A stretch of 64,000 nucleotides of DNA, taken from contig NC_079243.1 of the NCBI RefSeq assembly GCF_028009165.1, positions 248,001-312,000 on the forward strand, read 5' to 3'. Each line of letters starts with the position of its first letter. Within the stretch, counting starts at the first letter, position 1. Below are positions 1 to 11,486 of this stretch, piece after piece. Made by a program: the position numbers and the translations under genes. The stretch comes from Akanthomyces muscarius (lineage: Eukaryota > Ascomycota > Sordariomycetes > Hypocreales > Cordycipitaceae). Under the pieces are notes generated by a model. The model searched no databases, was not told the origin of the DNA, and was given only the letters and a program-made list of their open reading frames with translations.

Positions 1-1718
1 CAAGGGTCTTAAAGGTTTTAGTTTCATTGTCGAGGCCGCCGTAGGCTTTTGATGCTATTGTAGGGGAGACTGGTGGATGGTTAGGCAAGGAGTGAAGAAT
101 ACTTTGGTTGGGTGGACTCACTGAAGAGCGCGAGCGGCGTGAGGATGACGGTTGGAGACTTCATGTTTTAGTTCTCCGTGGATGGCGAGTTTTGATGCTT
201 TAAAGAGGGATTTGGACTGTGATGAGGATTTATAGGGAGATGCCCGAAAGCGTGGTGTGATAAAATGAACTATGGTATTGGCGTCGCGGAGCATTTATAT
301 GGACACGTCACGTCCTAACGGATCTCATAAATGACATCGAACCGCATGGTATATTTCGAAGCATTGGACACCTTTAGCTTATGTGATGACAATTGTCTTA
401 CCGCTGATTGGGTAATAATCTTTCGGTGCCAGCGGCTAGAACATGGAACGGCGTCATTGAGATGAACGGGCCATTTCCCTAGCAGTATGGATCTCTAGCA
501 GTATAGACCGAGGTTAGGACAGAGCTAGAGCTAGCGTTAATGGATAAAATCGCCTTCATTTTTTTCCCTGGAAGTTCCTGACGGTAGCTCTACAATAATC
601 TTAGAATGGGGCCGGATGGATTGTCCGACCGTCCATAGTGCGTTGTATTTCTGCGATCCGCTCAGCAGCGAGCAGCCGCCACAAGCCGCCACACCACCGC
701 TATCTAGTGGCACCACTACTGACTCCAACCCCGCTCCAGAGCCTGCGCATCCGTCAACTGGCTGCTTTTAAAAATAAGCAACACCACGCGTCGACGGGAC
801 TAGTTGTATCTCTAGCCTCTTCATACTAGTATTCTCGCAATACAGTGGCACTGTCTTGTGAGTTTATCTCATTTTTAGCTCTGTGACAGTGAGATGGATA
901 TTGATCCCGATAAGGAGGCTTAGGACAAACCACACAGCGAGCATATATATACAGCATATCTATCTATTGTCTACCCACCACGCTACGAGTCTATGATGCC
1001 CAAATATGCACAGCATCATGGTTGTATGACGAATTTGAGCATTGCCCCCGCTGCTGTCCGCATAACGTGAACTGATCTGACGGTTGCAATCAGTATTTAG
1101 CTGTGAATCGATTGATCTAGTTGTCATGACCCACCACGCGCCGGCTGGCAGCGCCGTGCCGAAACCATCCAGGTCTTCGAGGCTAGAAAGAGATGAACCC
1201 CATTTTTCGACAATTTGGGCTGAGAACTTCATGCGCAAAACCCATCATGCCAATATCTGTTGCAGGTCGTACGAAGCTTCTAGTGTTTTGATGATCAGGC
1301 AAGACGGGCTGTGAAGATTTGACTACTGTATAGAAAGTCTTGGGGCTAGACAGTTCTACAACTAGCACGCTGTATACTACTCAGGTATTGTGTCTGGAAA
1401 CGCAGCCTATTCCGACTTCTCGCCTGTCCATCAATCTATGGAAAGTATTATCAAGCATTATAGGCAAAAAGTTAGAATTAAAGAGCCAAGGGGAGAGATA
1501 CCCTAGATCGCTCTTGTAACATCCTTTCTATGCACTGACTACAGTGACGGTTGTGTAGACCACCGTTGGACATTGGTATCGTGACCACGGTCGCGATCCT
1601 CTACATCATGACCACACGAGGAGATCTTCAGGCTGAGTCTCCTTGAGGTTACAAACCTTGACAGCATTCATACAAACGGATGAAAAGTCTCTTGAATTTC
1701 TAAATATATTTTAAATGT
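1..1718. other. intergenic, no supported gene
   Basis: I see no open frame with a recognisable domain or convincing splice pattern on either strand. Only short frames without similarity to a known family are present. The stretch is moderately AT-rich and lies downstream of the DOMON-b561 gene. Confidence 0.5.
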
Positions 1719-3025
1719 TTAATTCCACGTCGGCCTTTCATTCAGACAGACGGAGGAGCTGGAACTGAGCACCATCTGGTTTTCGCGCGGCTTGACGAGT
1801 CTGTAAGTCGCTACTGCGCCGTATAGAGCAAACACGACGGCAGCAACAACCGAATACGCAACTATCTGTGCCATTGGTGCACGACTGACTCTAAATCCAA
1901 TGCCGCCGTTGATAATACCAACAATGATCAGCGCTCGGCCGTACCAAATGTGACAGTAGCTGACCCAGCTCCGCCGCTGGTACTTGACATAGTTTCGGTG
2001 GTGCATCCAGCCTAGTGCCACTTGGACGAGCATCATTGCACAGACAATTGTTCCAAGCTGGACATGGGGCTCATTGAACCACTATAAGAGTCATGTTAAT
2101 CAGCTGTTGAGTAAAGTTGACGAATGGGATGCCTTACCATCCCAAACCGATCACTGGCAATCTTGCCCACGGCGAATCCAGCGCACATGGCTAAGAACAT
2201 GGTGACTTGCCAGCCTGCATGAAGTATCCATCTGCCCATCAAAGGCATCAAGAGCCCTCCAAGTGGATACCCGATGATGAATACCATCAACATGAGGATG
2301 GCGTGCGAGTAGACGAGAATGTTTTTACTTCTGCCACCACCATACACTGCACTGTCGCCTGAACCAGACGCTGGTGTAGCACTAGAATTCGTGCCGAGAG
2401 TGTTGTTTCCTGAATCAATCGTAGCTTTTGCAAGGTCGATAGAGAACTGGTCCGTACCGTCGTGCATACCAATGTTGGCCCTAACATCCGCAGCGCCAAG
2501 GGCTCCGCCTGTCTTCCAGGCGCCTATCCACGAATCCGAGCCCGTGAGGTCGACACCAGCGCAAGCACCACAGTTGATGCTGGCAGTCATCTTGCCGTTT
2601 GCTACTCCGGACCCCGTCGTCAGAGCCACAGTTGTCAGTCCACCGTACCCGGGCGTGTTGTGACCGGACCCCTTCCGAGGGCTGAGGGTGACGTTACCCG
2701 AGCCGTCTTGGTATATGACGAACATGTCAGAGCCGCTCATCCTGCTACCAGTTCCAAGTGCGACCCATTGATAGTTTGTGGATGCCTCGATCTGAAAGAG
2801 GAGACTTTGGGGGGAACCGGACGCCGATGTCACACCCCAGCTGTAGCAAATATCGTTTGCATCGCCGGTGCAGTACGAGACCGATGTAGCAGAAGCATAG
2901 TGGAGGACTTTGAAAGCAAGAGCATGTGTTAGCTTGTCTATATGTTTAATTCGATTAGATGGAGAAGATGCTCTCTTACAATGAGTAAAAAAGCCAGCAA
3001 GCGCAGTAGAAACGATTGGTTTCAT
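1719..3025 (-). CDS. secreted/membrane DOMON heme protein fused to cytochrome b561
   Basis: Three exons can be read: 3025-2980, 2907-2138 and 2081-1719, with GT-AG introns of 72 and 56 bp that keep frame. The protein starts MKPIVSTALAG, a signal peptide. A DOMON (cellobiose-dehydrogenase cytochrome-like) heme domain of about 180 residues follows, then a Gly/Ser linker. Four to five membrane helices then carry spaced histidines in SHAILM, LHAGWQ, EPHVQLG and CHIWYGR, the pattern of b561 heme ligands. Members of this family are thought to pass electrons across the membrane, for example in surface ferric or oxidative chemistry. The start at 3025 was chosen because the upstream frame lacks a signal peptide. 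Domain identity is strong; substrate is unknown. Confidence 0.85.
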
Positions 3026-5613
3026 CGTGACCAGAACCGAAAGGCAAGAACTGGAGAAAAGCGAAGACGTCTGTAACCGCAAGAGGACGTTGAATTGCTA
3101 AGATTTTATCGACGTCAACAAGAAAGTCCTCTAGAGGTCTGTAGGCACGTGTATCATCTTTATAACAGATTCCCTTCACCTAATGACGGGCTAACGTGCG
3201 TAACCGATAAACTTTCTGCCACCACGTTTCTTTTCTTCTCTCCGTATCCTTTACTGTCTCATTACCGGTACCCGCCTTGTTGCAAGTCTCAATCGAGGCG
3301 CAATCGGGTAACGCGGCGCCACTTCCCATTGTAGTACGATTTGCATTTAGAACGATGATGGGACACGTAATTTGCTTCCCGGAGTGGCACAGGTAAGGTT
3401 CTTAGGGCGTTTAGCTTCTTTAAGGCTGCAGTTGATTTAATTTGAGCCCCATATGTACGCATAGTCTGCCTTGCAGCGTGCAATGGCTGCAAACAACACT
3501 TGGATGAATCTGTCGCTAGCTGACAAAGGCGCCGAAGCCACATTCCACGTTTCAGCCACGGCGTAAAAAATCCAGGGACTACGTCAGCTCGGGCATCAGT
3601 AGAAGCTCTTTTCAGTTCTCTCGGACGATGAAATCAAGTCATGTTGTCGGAGAACTTCCGAGGGCCCGAGCTTCGCCCTCGTCGGCCCCCTGTGCCTTGT
3701 TCCTCAACAGCTACTATCCGGTCCACATGAGAGAAGAGGATATAGAGGGGGAGAAAAGCAGCTAGTTAAAAGGGAGCGAGAGAGAAAGAGAGAGAGAGAA
3801 GGGGTTAGATGCATGCCTGGATCGATTGGCGCGATTGCCATGCATCGTGAGTTTTATTCAATAGTGACCACTCAACTGCTGGTGTCTGCAAACTCAAGGT
3901 TTTTTCTAGGTGAGGATGTATTTTTAACAGAGAAATCTGGCCGTCCTCGATCTTAATAAGGCAGACTTCGCCCAAATCGCATCGCCAAGCCCAGAACCTA
4001 GATGGTGGGGTCGAAACTGAGGCGCTCCGGATGTATGAGAAGCTTCGGGGTTTTCAGGGTGTTCCGTCATTCATAATAAACAGCCCGCCGGCGCTTGAGG
4101 ATCGGCCTAAATATTGAGCCGCCGGTTCAATTCATCTGCCAACTAGGTAGGTAGTCCATGTTGCTAGCCTGCAATGGAGAAAGCGTAGATCCATGACAAA
4201 TAGCAGATATGGTATTGGCCAGAACTAGCCCGCGTGGCGTATAACTAGTGGGCCAGGTAAGTCAACAAGATCGCTTCGCCACGATGCGTACGTACAAGCA
4301 TGAGCTCGAAGAAACATTTGGGAAATTATTTTGAGACAAAAAAGCGAGCTGAAAGATTGCTAAAAGAGAATAACGGTGATAGGAATGATGCGACTAATTA
4401 GCGGTTAATGAACTTCACGGTAAAATGCATAAAAAAAACTAAGAAGGCCAATGACCATACGGTATGCCAGTGCTGCTACCGAAACCAAAACCTAATGCTT
4501 TTCGGTGGTCCACCAAGCTACCAACATGGGGTACCTCCACAAGCTAAACCGCCACTGTCTGTCGCTTGCGTAACACCGGCACTCATGAGATGGAATGGCA
4601 GGGCATTCAAAGACTGAGACTGAATCCTTGACCTCGAATGCGTAAAAAATGAAATACGAACAGGGGGTTGGGGCACTTATAAACCTGCCATATCCTCGAA
4701 TTTCGCTGAGTCGAGAGCCACGCTCGCAAACTGCGGTATATTTACTGGTTACGCTCCAGTGTTAGCCTCCCTGCCGTTGTGCCATCACCACACTCCAACC
4801 GTCTGGGCCATGGGGGAGACGCTTAAATGTCGCGAGAATGAGTCGACTCAGTCGCCCAAGGGCGAGGAACATGAGGAATCTGCTGTAGCCAGAGTAGCAT
4901 TCCTTGGCTTGGTCTTTATGTAAGTCTCTAAAGCTGCTTCGTGTGATAATCAGAGCTGACAGTAGAAGCGGCTCCTTCATCATTCTTTATATATACCTCA
5001 ACGCATATAACAGCAGAATACACTAATGATCTGATTCAATTACTTAAGCTAAAATATAAGAAAGTTCTCATCCTATTTAACATAATTAATCTACTTGTAA
5101 ATAGTATGCGTGGGATTCTAAGTATAGTTTAGTATTATTATTCAGCGTCATTGTAAACTTGAGTATTTGCTCAGTATATAATACATATATTTTTCTACAC
5201 CAACGTATATTAGCTCTGTTGTGAGCAGAGTTGCCGCAGGCTTGCGCAGACAGCAAAATCGTACCCAATACTAGCAGGTGCGAGCAGCTTCCATACTGTC
5301 GCCTGACTGATTTTCTCGCGTGGACGGACCTCATTACAAAGAGAGCACTCTTCTACCTCGCGGGACATCCAAAATTGACCGCCCGTAAGGGGGCTTCTGT
5401 CCGGCCCCTTAGGTTCCTCGTCAGATCCATGACACACTCCCGATAGCTCATTGGTCAAAGGGTTTGCGATGCCACATCAGTCGCCACAGTGAGGACGATG
5501 CCGACGCCACGTATAAGCATATATTTTCCGGCGGCGTGGTGACGTACTCCAAGTAGTCTGGCAGTAACGGCATTGGGAATACTAGGCTGCTAAAAATAAG
5601 TGTACTATCGAAA
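3026..5613. other. intergenic, AT-rich, no supported gene
   Basis: No frame with recognisable domains is visible. A short GA-rich microsatellite lies near 3772-3803. A 73-codon minus-strand frame at 4762-4983 is open but resembles nothing I know. The right end borders the truncated LINE. Confidence 0.45.
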
Positions 5614-6660
5614 TTGATCGAACGCCAGTGTGCGAATCTATGGACAGCACTTATTGGGCTTGGCAAAACCCAGCCTAACAAGAAGGACCGAAGCAGACAT
5701 GCAGAAACCACGTACGCAAGCGTGGCGGCGACGGCGGCCACCCACGAATCAAACCCACCAACAACCCGCAAACAGTCCTCAAGAAACCCTCAAGGACGCC
5801 CCATCAAAACTGACAAAAGAGTGCTCATCCGCATGTCCTCGGATAGGGCAGCGGAACACTCCAACTACAGCGTCAAAAAGCATATAGTGGACACACTGCA
5901 GCTTAAACCAACCCAGATACTCGACGCCAGAAGGATCCGGACTGGGTGGTCAGTCTACCCAGACACAACGGAAACCCAGCAGTCTATTCTCTCTGAACAA
6001 CAGAAATGGCTTCCAGCGCTCAACGCCACACAGGCGGACAAGCAGGAGACGTGGTATACCTTCATCATAGAGGACTGCCCGAGACACCTGCGAAGCATAA
6101 CCGGTGATCATACGGCACTGATGGACGCAGCGTACGACGAAATCGTGACTGCAACAGTCCAGGTCCCCGTAAACGTCCACATCCGCAACAAGGATGACAA
6201 TACCACCCCAAATGCCGTGCTGATCGTGTCCTTCAAACAAAGACAAGTAGGCGGATGGAAGCTTTTCGGCACTAGCGGGAAGGCGAGACTACTAGCCAGG
6301 CGTGCCACGCTCGCCCAATGCCAACAGTGCTGGGGATACCACCAGACAATCTCCTGCACGCGAACAGCCTGCTGCAAGAACTGCGGCAGCCGTGAACACA
6401 TAGAAAACTGTAGCGAGACTCCTCGCTGTGCTAATTGCCTCAGACCACATCCTGCAGATGATACGCATTGCTACGCCCGGCCCAAAATCGTGAATGGCAA
6501 CGTCGAGAAACTGTCCAAGCTCCAGCGCCAGAGGGCGCGAAGACAAGGCGCGCAGGACTTGCGGCCGCCAAGCGCAACCGAACAGATGACCCGCCAGCCA
6601 CCACAGCTACAACCAATCAAGCCATGGACACCCACCCGACTCAACCAGATACGGATATAG
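5614..6660 (+). pseudogene. LINE ORF1 (gag-like, CCHC zinc knuckles), N-terminally truncated
   Basis: The 348-codon frame carries a basic, Thr/Pro-rich region, then a nucleic-acid-binding middle part. Around residues 235-290 there is a cluster of Cys/His knuckles (CQQCWGYHQ, CCKNCGSREH, CANCLRPH). This is the usual architecture of ORF1 in Tad-type fungal LINEs, where it binds element RNA. The normal first part (about 170 residues) is absent. The segment at 5641-5726 is nearly identical to 36841-36925 on the other strand. Confidence 0.85.
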
Positions 6661-6821
6661 CGGAAACGAACTGCCGGGACAACGGAGCCAGACGATGAGT
6701 CGGTGGAAGAAAACATGCGCCCAACAAGACTCACAAAGGAACAGATCAATCTAATCAAACCACAATACCGACCGGGCTACGTCAGACCCACGGCCAGAAG
6801 CACAGCCAGGAAATAATCCAT

Positions 6822-7913
6822 ATGCGCCATCAACAACTCACAATTCTACAAGTCAACGTGGATAAGAGCTGGACGAACCACGAGGAAGCCCTCCGCCTAG
6901 CAGACCACGGACAGTGCGATGTGGTTCTCATACAAGAACCTTGCTGTGGCAACGACGAAAGAAATTTTATTCCCAAGAACAGAAACTACAAGGCCTTTTC
7001 ACCTACGATGCACTGGCCCACAGAAAAGACAGGCTGGCCTGGTGTACTCACATACACCCGGATCCCCTCCAACCTCGAGGTGCATCAGACGAAGCATTAT
7101 GCTGGCACCGACATACTCCTGACCCAAGTCAACGACTTACATATTATCAACATATACAACCATGCGGATCGGCAACCAGTTCGACACATCCTCAGCGAGC
7201 CTGCTCCTACTGGCAGAGTTCTGCTCGCCGGGGACTGGAATACCCGGCACCCAAGCTGGGAACCGGGATGCACCCCTACTGCACGAGCCGGCGATCTAGC
7301 CCAATGGGTGGACGAGAACGAGCTGACATTACACAACAAGCCAGGAATACCCACGACGGCAAAGGGAACAACCATCGATCTTGTCTTCTCAAACACCTTG
7401 GCACGGACAACGGTTGAGAAACACCTCATATGTGGTGGATACCACTATACATTATCGACAATTATCCCAGACGTAGCTGCCACAACCAACCCACGGCTCA
7501 AACACCCTAGAGTCAGCACTGAAGAACAGCTGGCATCGTTTACCAAAGCGGTTCAAGCAGGAGCCATGCAATTGCCAGGCCCGCCGAAGGAACCAAAACA
7601 CATCGAATCACTTTGCAAAGCAATCATGGACTGCTTACAGACAGCGGCCGTAGTTGCTGGTAAAACACCGTCCATCAAGGGCCGGAAAACGTACACATGG
7701 TGGAATGATGAGTGCAAGTCTGCTCGTATGGAACTAATCGCCACGCGCAGAGCGCACCCGACGGGGTTTGGCCGGGATATACAGCTGGCACGACGAAACT
7801 TCTCCAGGGCAGTTAGGAGAGCAAAGAAGAAACAGAAAGTGGAATTTCTCAATAGCATACAGACGCCAGCTGATATCTACAAACTAACACGGTGGGAGAG
7901 GCGACCGTCTTAG
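6822..7913 (+). pseudogene. LINE ORF2 N-terminus: APE-like endonuclease
   Basis: The frame opens at ATG 6822, 162 bp after ORF1. It shows the endonuclease motifs in order: LQVNVDKS, VVLIQEPCCG (metal-binding Glu), AGDWNTRHPSW (Asp/Asn) and GTTIDLVFS (Asp). The last block reads GGYHYTLS where SDHYTL is usual, so the Asp before the catalytic His is Tyr; this may lower or abolish activity. The frame stops at 7913, and the next frame continues for about 25 codons of related sequence (LVESPPLEVDE). The reverse transcriptase domain is missing here. Confidence 0.85.
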
Positions 7914-7985
7914 TCGAATCACCGCCCTTGGAAGTTGACGAAAGGACATACAACAGCCAACAGGAAAAAGCAGATCATATGCAAC

Positions 7986-8162
7986 TAACACCAGTCAGCT
8001 CCTTCAGGAAGACGCATGAGATTATGAAGCCTACACAACCAGTTAGCAAGTAAATTTATGTAAATAAATCTATAAATGAACGGCCGCCCGTCGTTTGAAT
8101 CTTCGTTGCTTTCTGGTAGCTACCGATTCTACTCAGTATTACCATAATCGCGGCTTATCACT
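7986..8162. other. AT-rich junction after LINE fragment
   Basis: Short AT-rich stretch rich in TAAAT motifs between the broken LINE and the next frame. It may hold promoter elements for the 8163 frame; no defined signal can be proven. Confidence 0.3.
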
Positions 8163-8834
8163 ATGAGTTCCCTGATACACCGGGTTTCCGTTCACCCGGT
8201 TGCTCGCCAGGCACTAGAGCGATTAGGTTTCAACGATGTCCCCGCGAGAACGCTCCTTGCCCGACTGGCGACGGGGCGTATGGCTGCGGATTCGCCGGCC
8301 CGGATGCCGGCCTTTGCATCGCTGTCGGCTACGAGTGCCGCGCGGTACCTAGATCTCGGCACATGTCCACGTCATGTGTATGTGTCGCGGGACTTTGCGC
8401 AAACGGTTGAGGGGGGCGGCTCCAACTACACGCAGCGGCCTGTGCAATGGGTTTTGGTGAGCCCGCCGCGGTCCTACGCGCCCACCATTGACACCGTGAT
8501 GGTGATTAGTCCTTATGAAGCGCAGATGCTGCTGCCGGCGATCCAAAAATCCACTAGCGTGGCCTTGTGTCTGTACGCGCCGCGGCCGAACCAGGGCTAT
8601 CGTGCGCTGGATGCCCTGGACTTGTACACGGTCCCGGAGCAGCCGGACGTATGTGTGCCTCCGCAATTTGCCATCGGGTTGAATGTATTTGCCGGACAGC
8701 TGTACTTTGGTTCCGAGCTCGAGGCCATCCGCGTCTGTCATTATCTCGGCATCAACTTGTACGCAAACGACGCGGATGCTATTCGCCGAAAAGCAGCAAT
8801 GCTATGCAGCTTCCATGGATTCAGCGAAATCTGA
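8163..8834 (+). CDS. conserved fungal protein of unknown function, possible DUF3638-type C-terminal fragment
   Basis: An uninterrupted 223-codon frame starts at ATG 8163. It is distinctly more GC-rich than its surroundings. The text has the feel of a conserved protein: VMVISPYEAQMLLPAIQ, LYAPRPNQGYRALDALDLY, then GLNVFAGQLYF and CHYLGINLY. From memory, similar phrases occur in the C-terminal part of very large fungal DUF3638 proteins and in short stand-alone relatives. That link is tentative. No catalytic motif is visible. It lies between two LINE pieces, so it could be an independent small gene or a captured fragment. Confidence 0.55.
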   Translation: MSSLIHRVSVHPVARQALERLGFNDVPARTLLARLATGRMAADSPARMPAFASLSATSAARYLDLGTCPRHVYVSRDFAQTVEGGGSNYTQRPVQWVLVSPPRSYAPTIDTVMVISPYEAQMLLPAIQKSTSVALCLYAPRPNQGYRALDALDLYTVPEQPDVCVPPQFAIGLNVFAGQLYFGSELEAIRVCHYLGINLYANDADAIRRKAAMLCSFHGFSEI

Positions 8835-9167
8835 CAAAATTCTTACAAGTTTTCTTTTCGCAGGTTCGTCGGGGCTGTAGCGGCATTGAAAAGACCCATA
8901 TGGGCTGTATTTTGGATTCGCGGCGCCCCAGGGGCTTATAACGTTGTTCACCGTCACCACCGCTGCCCATGATGACTTGTAGCCAAAGGCGTTACCCAAG
9001 ACTGTAGACCACCGACCACAGATTGCACCCATGTATTGGCTGTCTAGCTTCAAGCATCAAGGCAGTCAACTGATTGACTGATATGCTGGCCGGAAGAACT
9101 ACTTGTTTCGTACGCGAGACTTGGCTAACCTACCAAAGATGACAGCGAATATCGCGGCGTTGGCGCC

Positions 9168-9182
9168 TTAGGGTTAGGGTTA
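9168..9182 (+). repeat. interstitial telomeric repeat, 2.5 units of TTAGGG
   Basis: TTAGGGTTAGGGTTA is present exactly. TTAGGG is the telomere repeat of most filamentous ascomycetes. It lies 30 bp past the 3' end of the BAH-PHD gene and points rightwards. Under uniform base use the chance of this 15-mer on either strand of the window is about 1 in 10,000. It may mark a healed break or a former subtelomere. Confidence 0.75.
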
Positions 9183-9211
9183 TCTTGTAAGGACGCAAGT
9201 ATTGACCCATT

Positions 9212-10612
9212 TCACTCGATTTTAGCGCTGCACAATAAACAGAACACGGTTTCAGGCCACGTTTGTGCATTGCCATTAACATATGGTCGTGAAACCTCAA
9301 TTTCCCAAAGCATCGGCCCGTCTCTCATGCGCAATGCTGCGTGGAGAAGTTCGAGAGGTGGCCTTGCGTCGGACATGTGCTGGTGTCCGGTGTTCCCGGT
9401 AGAAACGCTTCTGGTACGCCTGGCGAACTGTGATATTCCCGGCGACGACCGTCTCGCCATCTTAGCGTGTCTGGAAGTTCTTTCAGTGGACTGCTCATCT
9501 GCTATCACCAATTCGCCTGGTGGTACTTGGGCAGACTGTCGCTCCGTACCCGTTTTTACTCCAGCCCCATGCATCTTCACTGCAGCTACATGTGGCTGGT
9601 TGGCGCATAAGCGGTCGTGTACTTGATTCAAAACGTCCTCGCGCAAACAGTCAATGTGCATCCACTCTCCGCAGTCGCTGTTCGTGTAGCCGACTACCGT
9701 CTTGTCAGGGTGGGTGGGTGTTCGACATCTGCAAATGAGAGCAATAGCCTAGTCCGGTTAGTGATGTCTTTTTCGGGGATTGTTGCTTGTGCATACAGAC
9801 AGCTGTGATGTGCTGTGATGTGCCACAGTCGAACGCCTGGCGCCAATACAAGCCATCCAAGATTTCCTCGTCGTCCGCCTCGATCCATTGGCTGACCTTA
9901 GCACGGTGGACTATGCTCAAAACATTGATAATATCCACTGCATGAGTTAGCGCAAAGGCCTCTGTCGCTATGGTCGCCCACGTACGATGATTCGAGACAA
10001 TGATTTCGTTCTTGCCATGGTACGGCCGACGCCCTTCGGGCAGCTCATCCGGGGAGTACATCCAGCAGACGCGTGCATAAACATGGCGTTCATCCAGAGC
10101 CCGAATCTCCAGGATCTGTGCGACCCAGATATTGCATGGTCCAACTTGCGCATTGAGATCTTCCCCTAGTTTACCTCGCGCTATACAATTATCATTGGCC
10201 ACAAAGACAAATTCGCCACTTAGATATTTCTCATTGTTCACTGCGATAGCACAAGTCAGTTATTGTAGCATAAAGTACTGCAATACAGCGAGATTAGAGA
10301 ATTACGAATGAAGCTATGGTATCGCGTCATGCTGATCCAGTCCTTTCCTGGTTCTATGTGGTAGTAAACGCCCATTGTCGCGTCGGAGCGAAATTTGCCG
10401 GTCGGCTCAAACAGTGAAGATTGAAGCAACGTCACCTCCTCACTGGTGTTCACATTCTTGTTCTTCTTGCCAGGCTTAGTCTTATTCTTCGAAGGCTTTT
10501 CGTTCGTCTTTATGCGTGCCGCCGGGAACGAGGAAATGTGAAGTTGGAAAGGGCAGTCGGCGCGCTCGTCCTCTACAATAGTACGCGAGCGCTTTCGCGT
10601 TTTGGAAACCAT
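9212..10612 (-). CDS. BAH domain-PHD finger chromatin protein
   Basis: The first exon (10612-10306) starts MVSKTRKRSRTIV, a basic lead, and reaches TRYHSFI. The second (10240-9801) encodes the BAH core: FVFVAND, IWVAQILEI, YARVCWMYSPDEL, then EIIVSNH and DIINVLSI, ending LYWRQAFDCG. Intron 1 (10241-10305) is canonical and in frame. For intron 2 the only in-frame solution I find is 9800-9749 with a weak GTCTGT donor. It places ICRCRTPTHPDKT then SDCGEWMHIDC, a PHD-type zinc knuckle, directly after the BAH. The tail (to 9212) ends DGPMLWEIEVSR..CLLCSAKIE. BAH-PHD proteins bind histone tails and silence chromatin. A second member with the same tail lies at 63627-64000. Confidence 0.8.
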
Positions 10613-11486
10613 GGTGCACCTCGTGTTTATAAAGAGGTTTGAAGTCTTCGTTAGTGTCTTTGGCTGGTGATTGGTAATAGATGCTGTCTTCGTGAAAACG
10701 GCATGCGCAGCTAGAAGTCTCTCAATTGGTGGGTCGTTCAATCCTTTTAAGCGTCGATTCATTACTCAGCTTCAGGCCGTCCAACATAGCTATGCACGCA
10801 AGGAGACTATTGTGATGCACATTATGTAGCAGATGTTTTTCTTTTCTTAGAAGACAGTCATTTGTGGCTGCCCGGCGTTGCTTCTCTGTCAACCACAAGA
10901 TAACAAATGGTGGATACGAAAGCCGAACTATGGCAGAAAATAGACATCGCAGAAAACTACCAATTGACCTAGAGTCCGACCGTTAGTCAACGAAAATCGT
11001 GAAATCGGGTGGTATAGAAGGCCAGGGCGCGGGCGCAAGGTGCGGCAACGAGCGGGAGGTACCGGTAATGAACTAAAAAGGTTAAAATAAACAGGTGAAG
11101 CAGTGGACACATATGGCGCGAGGAGAAACGACCAGCATCCCTAGCCAGAGCCTATCACCAGAAATCGCTGCGCCAGAATTTGCCAGTAGCCAAATATGGA
11201 CAACAGACGAGCAGATCCGGGCATTTCAAGTACAAGCCAAGGACAGCACCGAAAGGCCAGATCTAGGACTTCCTATTGTGGATCAGGTGAAATGTGCTGC
11301 TGCCACTTGCCACGCTTCCATTTCTGGCTTCCATGTTTGCTCCCACTTCTGAATCTGGCCCATTTCTACGGAGTGGGCTGCCTTTCCTCGTCAATCACAC
11401 TAACTAGAGCATGACCGTCTGTAGCCGAAAGGGCGCCATCACAGAGGCCTGGTGATGATTTTCTTACACAGCGCATCCTATACAAA
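10573..11486 (-). repeat. inverted duplicate, copy A (BAH-PHD promoter and first codons)
   Basis: Read on the minus strand this segment matches 47866-48764 on the plus strand at roughly 90% by eye, with scattered C/T and G/A differences and small indels. It covers the promoter and 5' leader of the BAH-PHD gene plus its first 13 codons. The match begins near a shared GGATGCGCTGT box and ends within the codons for RKRSRTIV. There are no terminal inverted repeats I can recognise. Confidence 0.8.

Larger units (their letters stand above)
5614..7985 (+). mobile_element. 5'-truncated Tad/I-like LINE: ORF1 plus endonuclease part of ORF2
   Basis: Two consecutive frames belong to a fungal non-LTR retrotransposon. 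The first (ORF1 protein) ends with zinc knuckles; the second begins with an APE-type endonuclease. LINE similarity starts near 5636, so the ORF1 N-terminus is missing. It ends near 7985, just before the reverse transcriptase fingers would begin. ORF2 shows a stop and frame change near 7890-7913, so this copy is dead. The matching ORF1 5' portion sits inverted at 36841-37369, and a 3' portion of the same type at 11885-13663. Confidence 0.85.

Noticed and set aside
2462..2932. 156-codon plus-strand frame
   Set aside because: Antisense shadow of the DOMON exon.
3026..3082. Upstream extension of the DOMON-b561 protein (MRLQTSS...)
   Set aside because: The downstream ATG at 3025 gives a proper signal peptide and the extension adds no conserved sequence.
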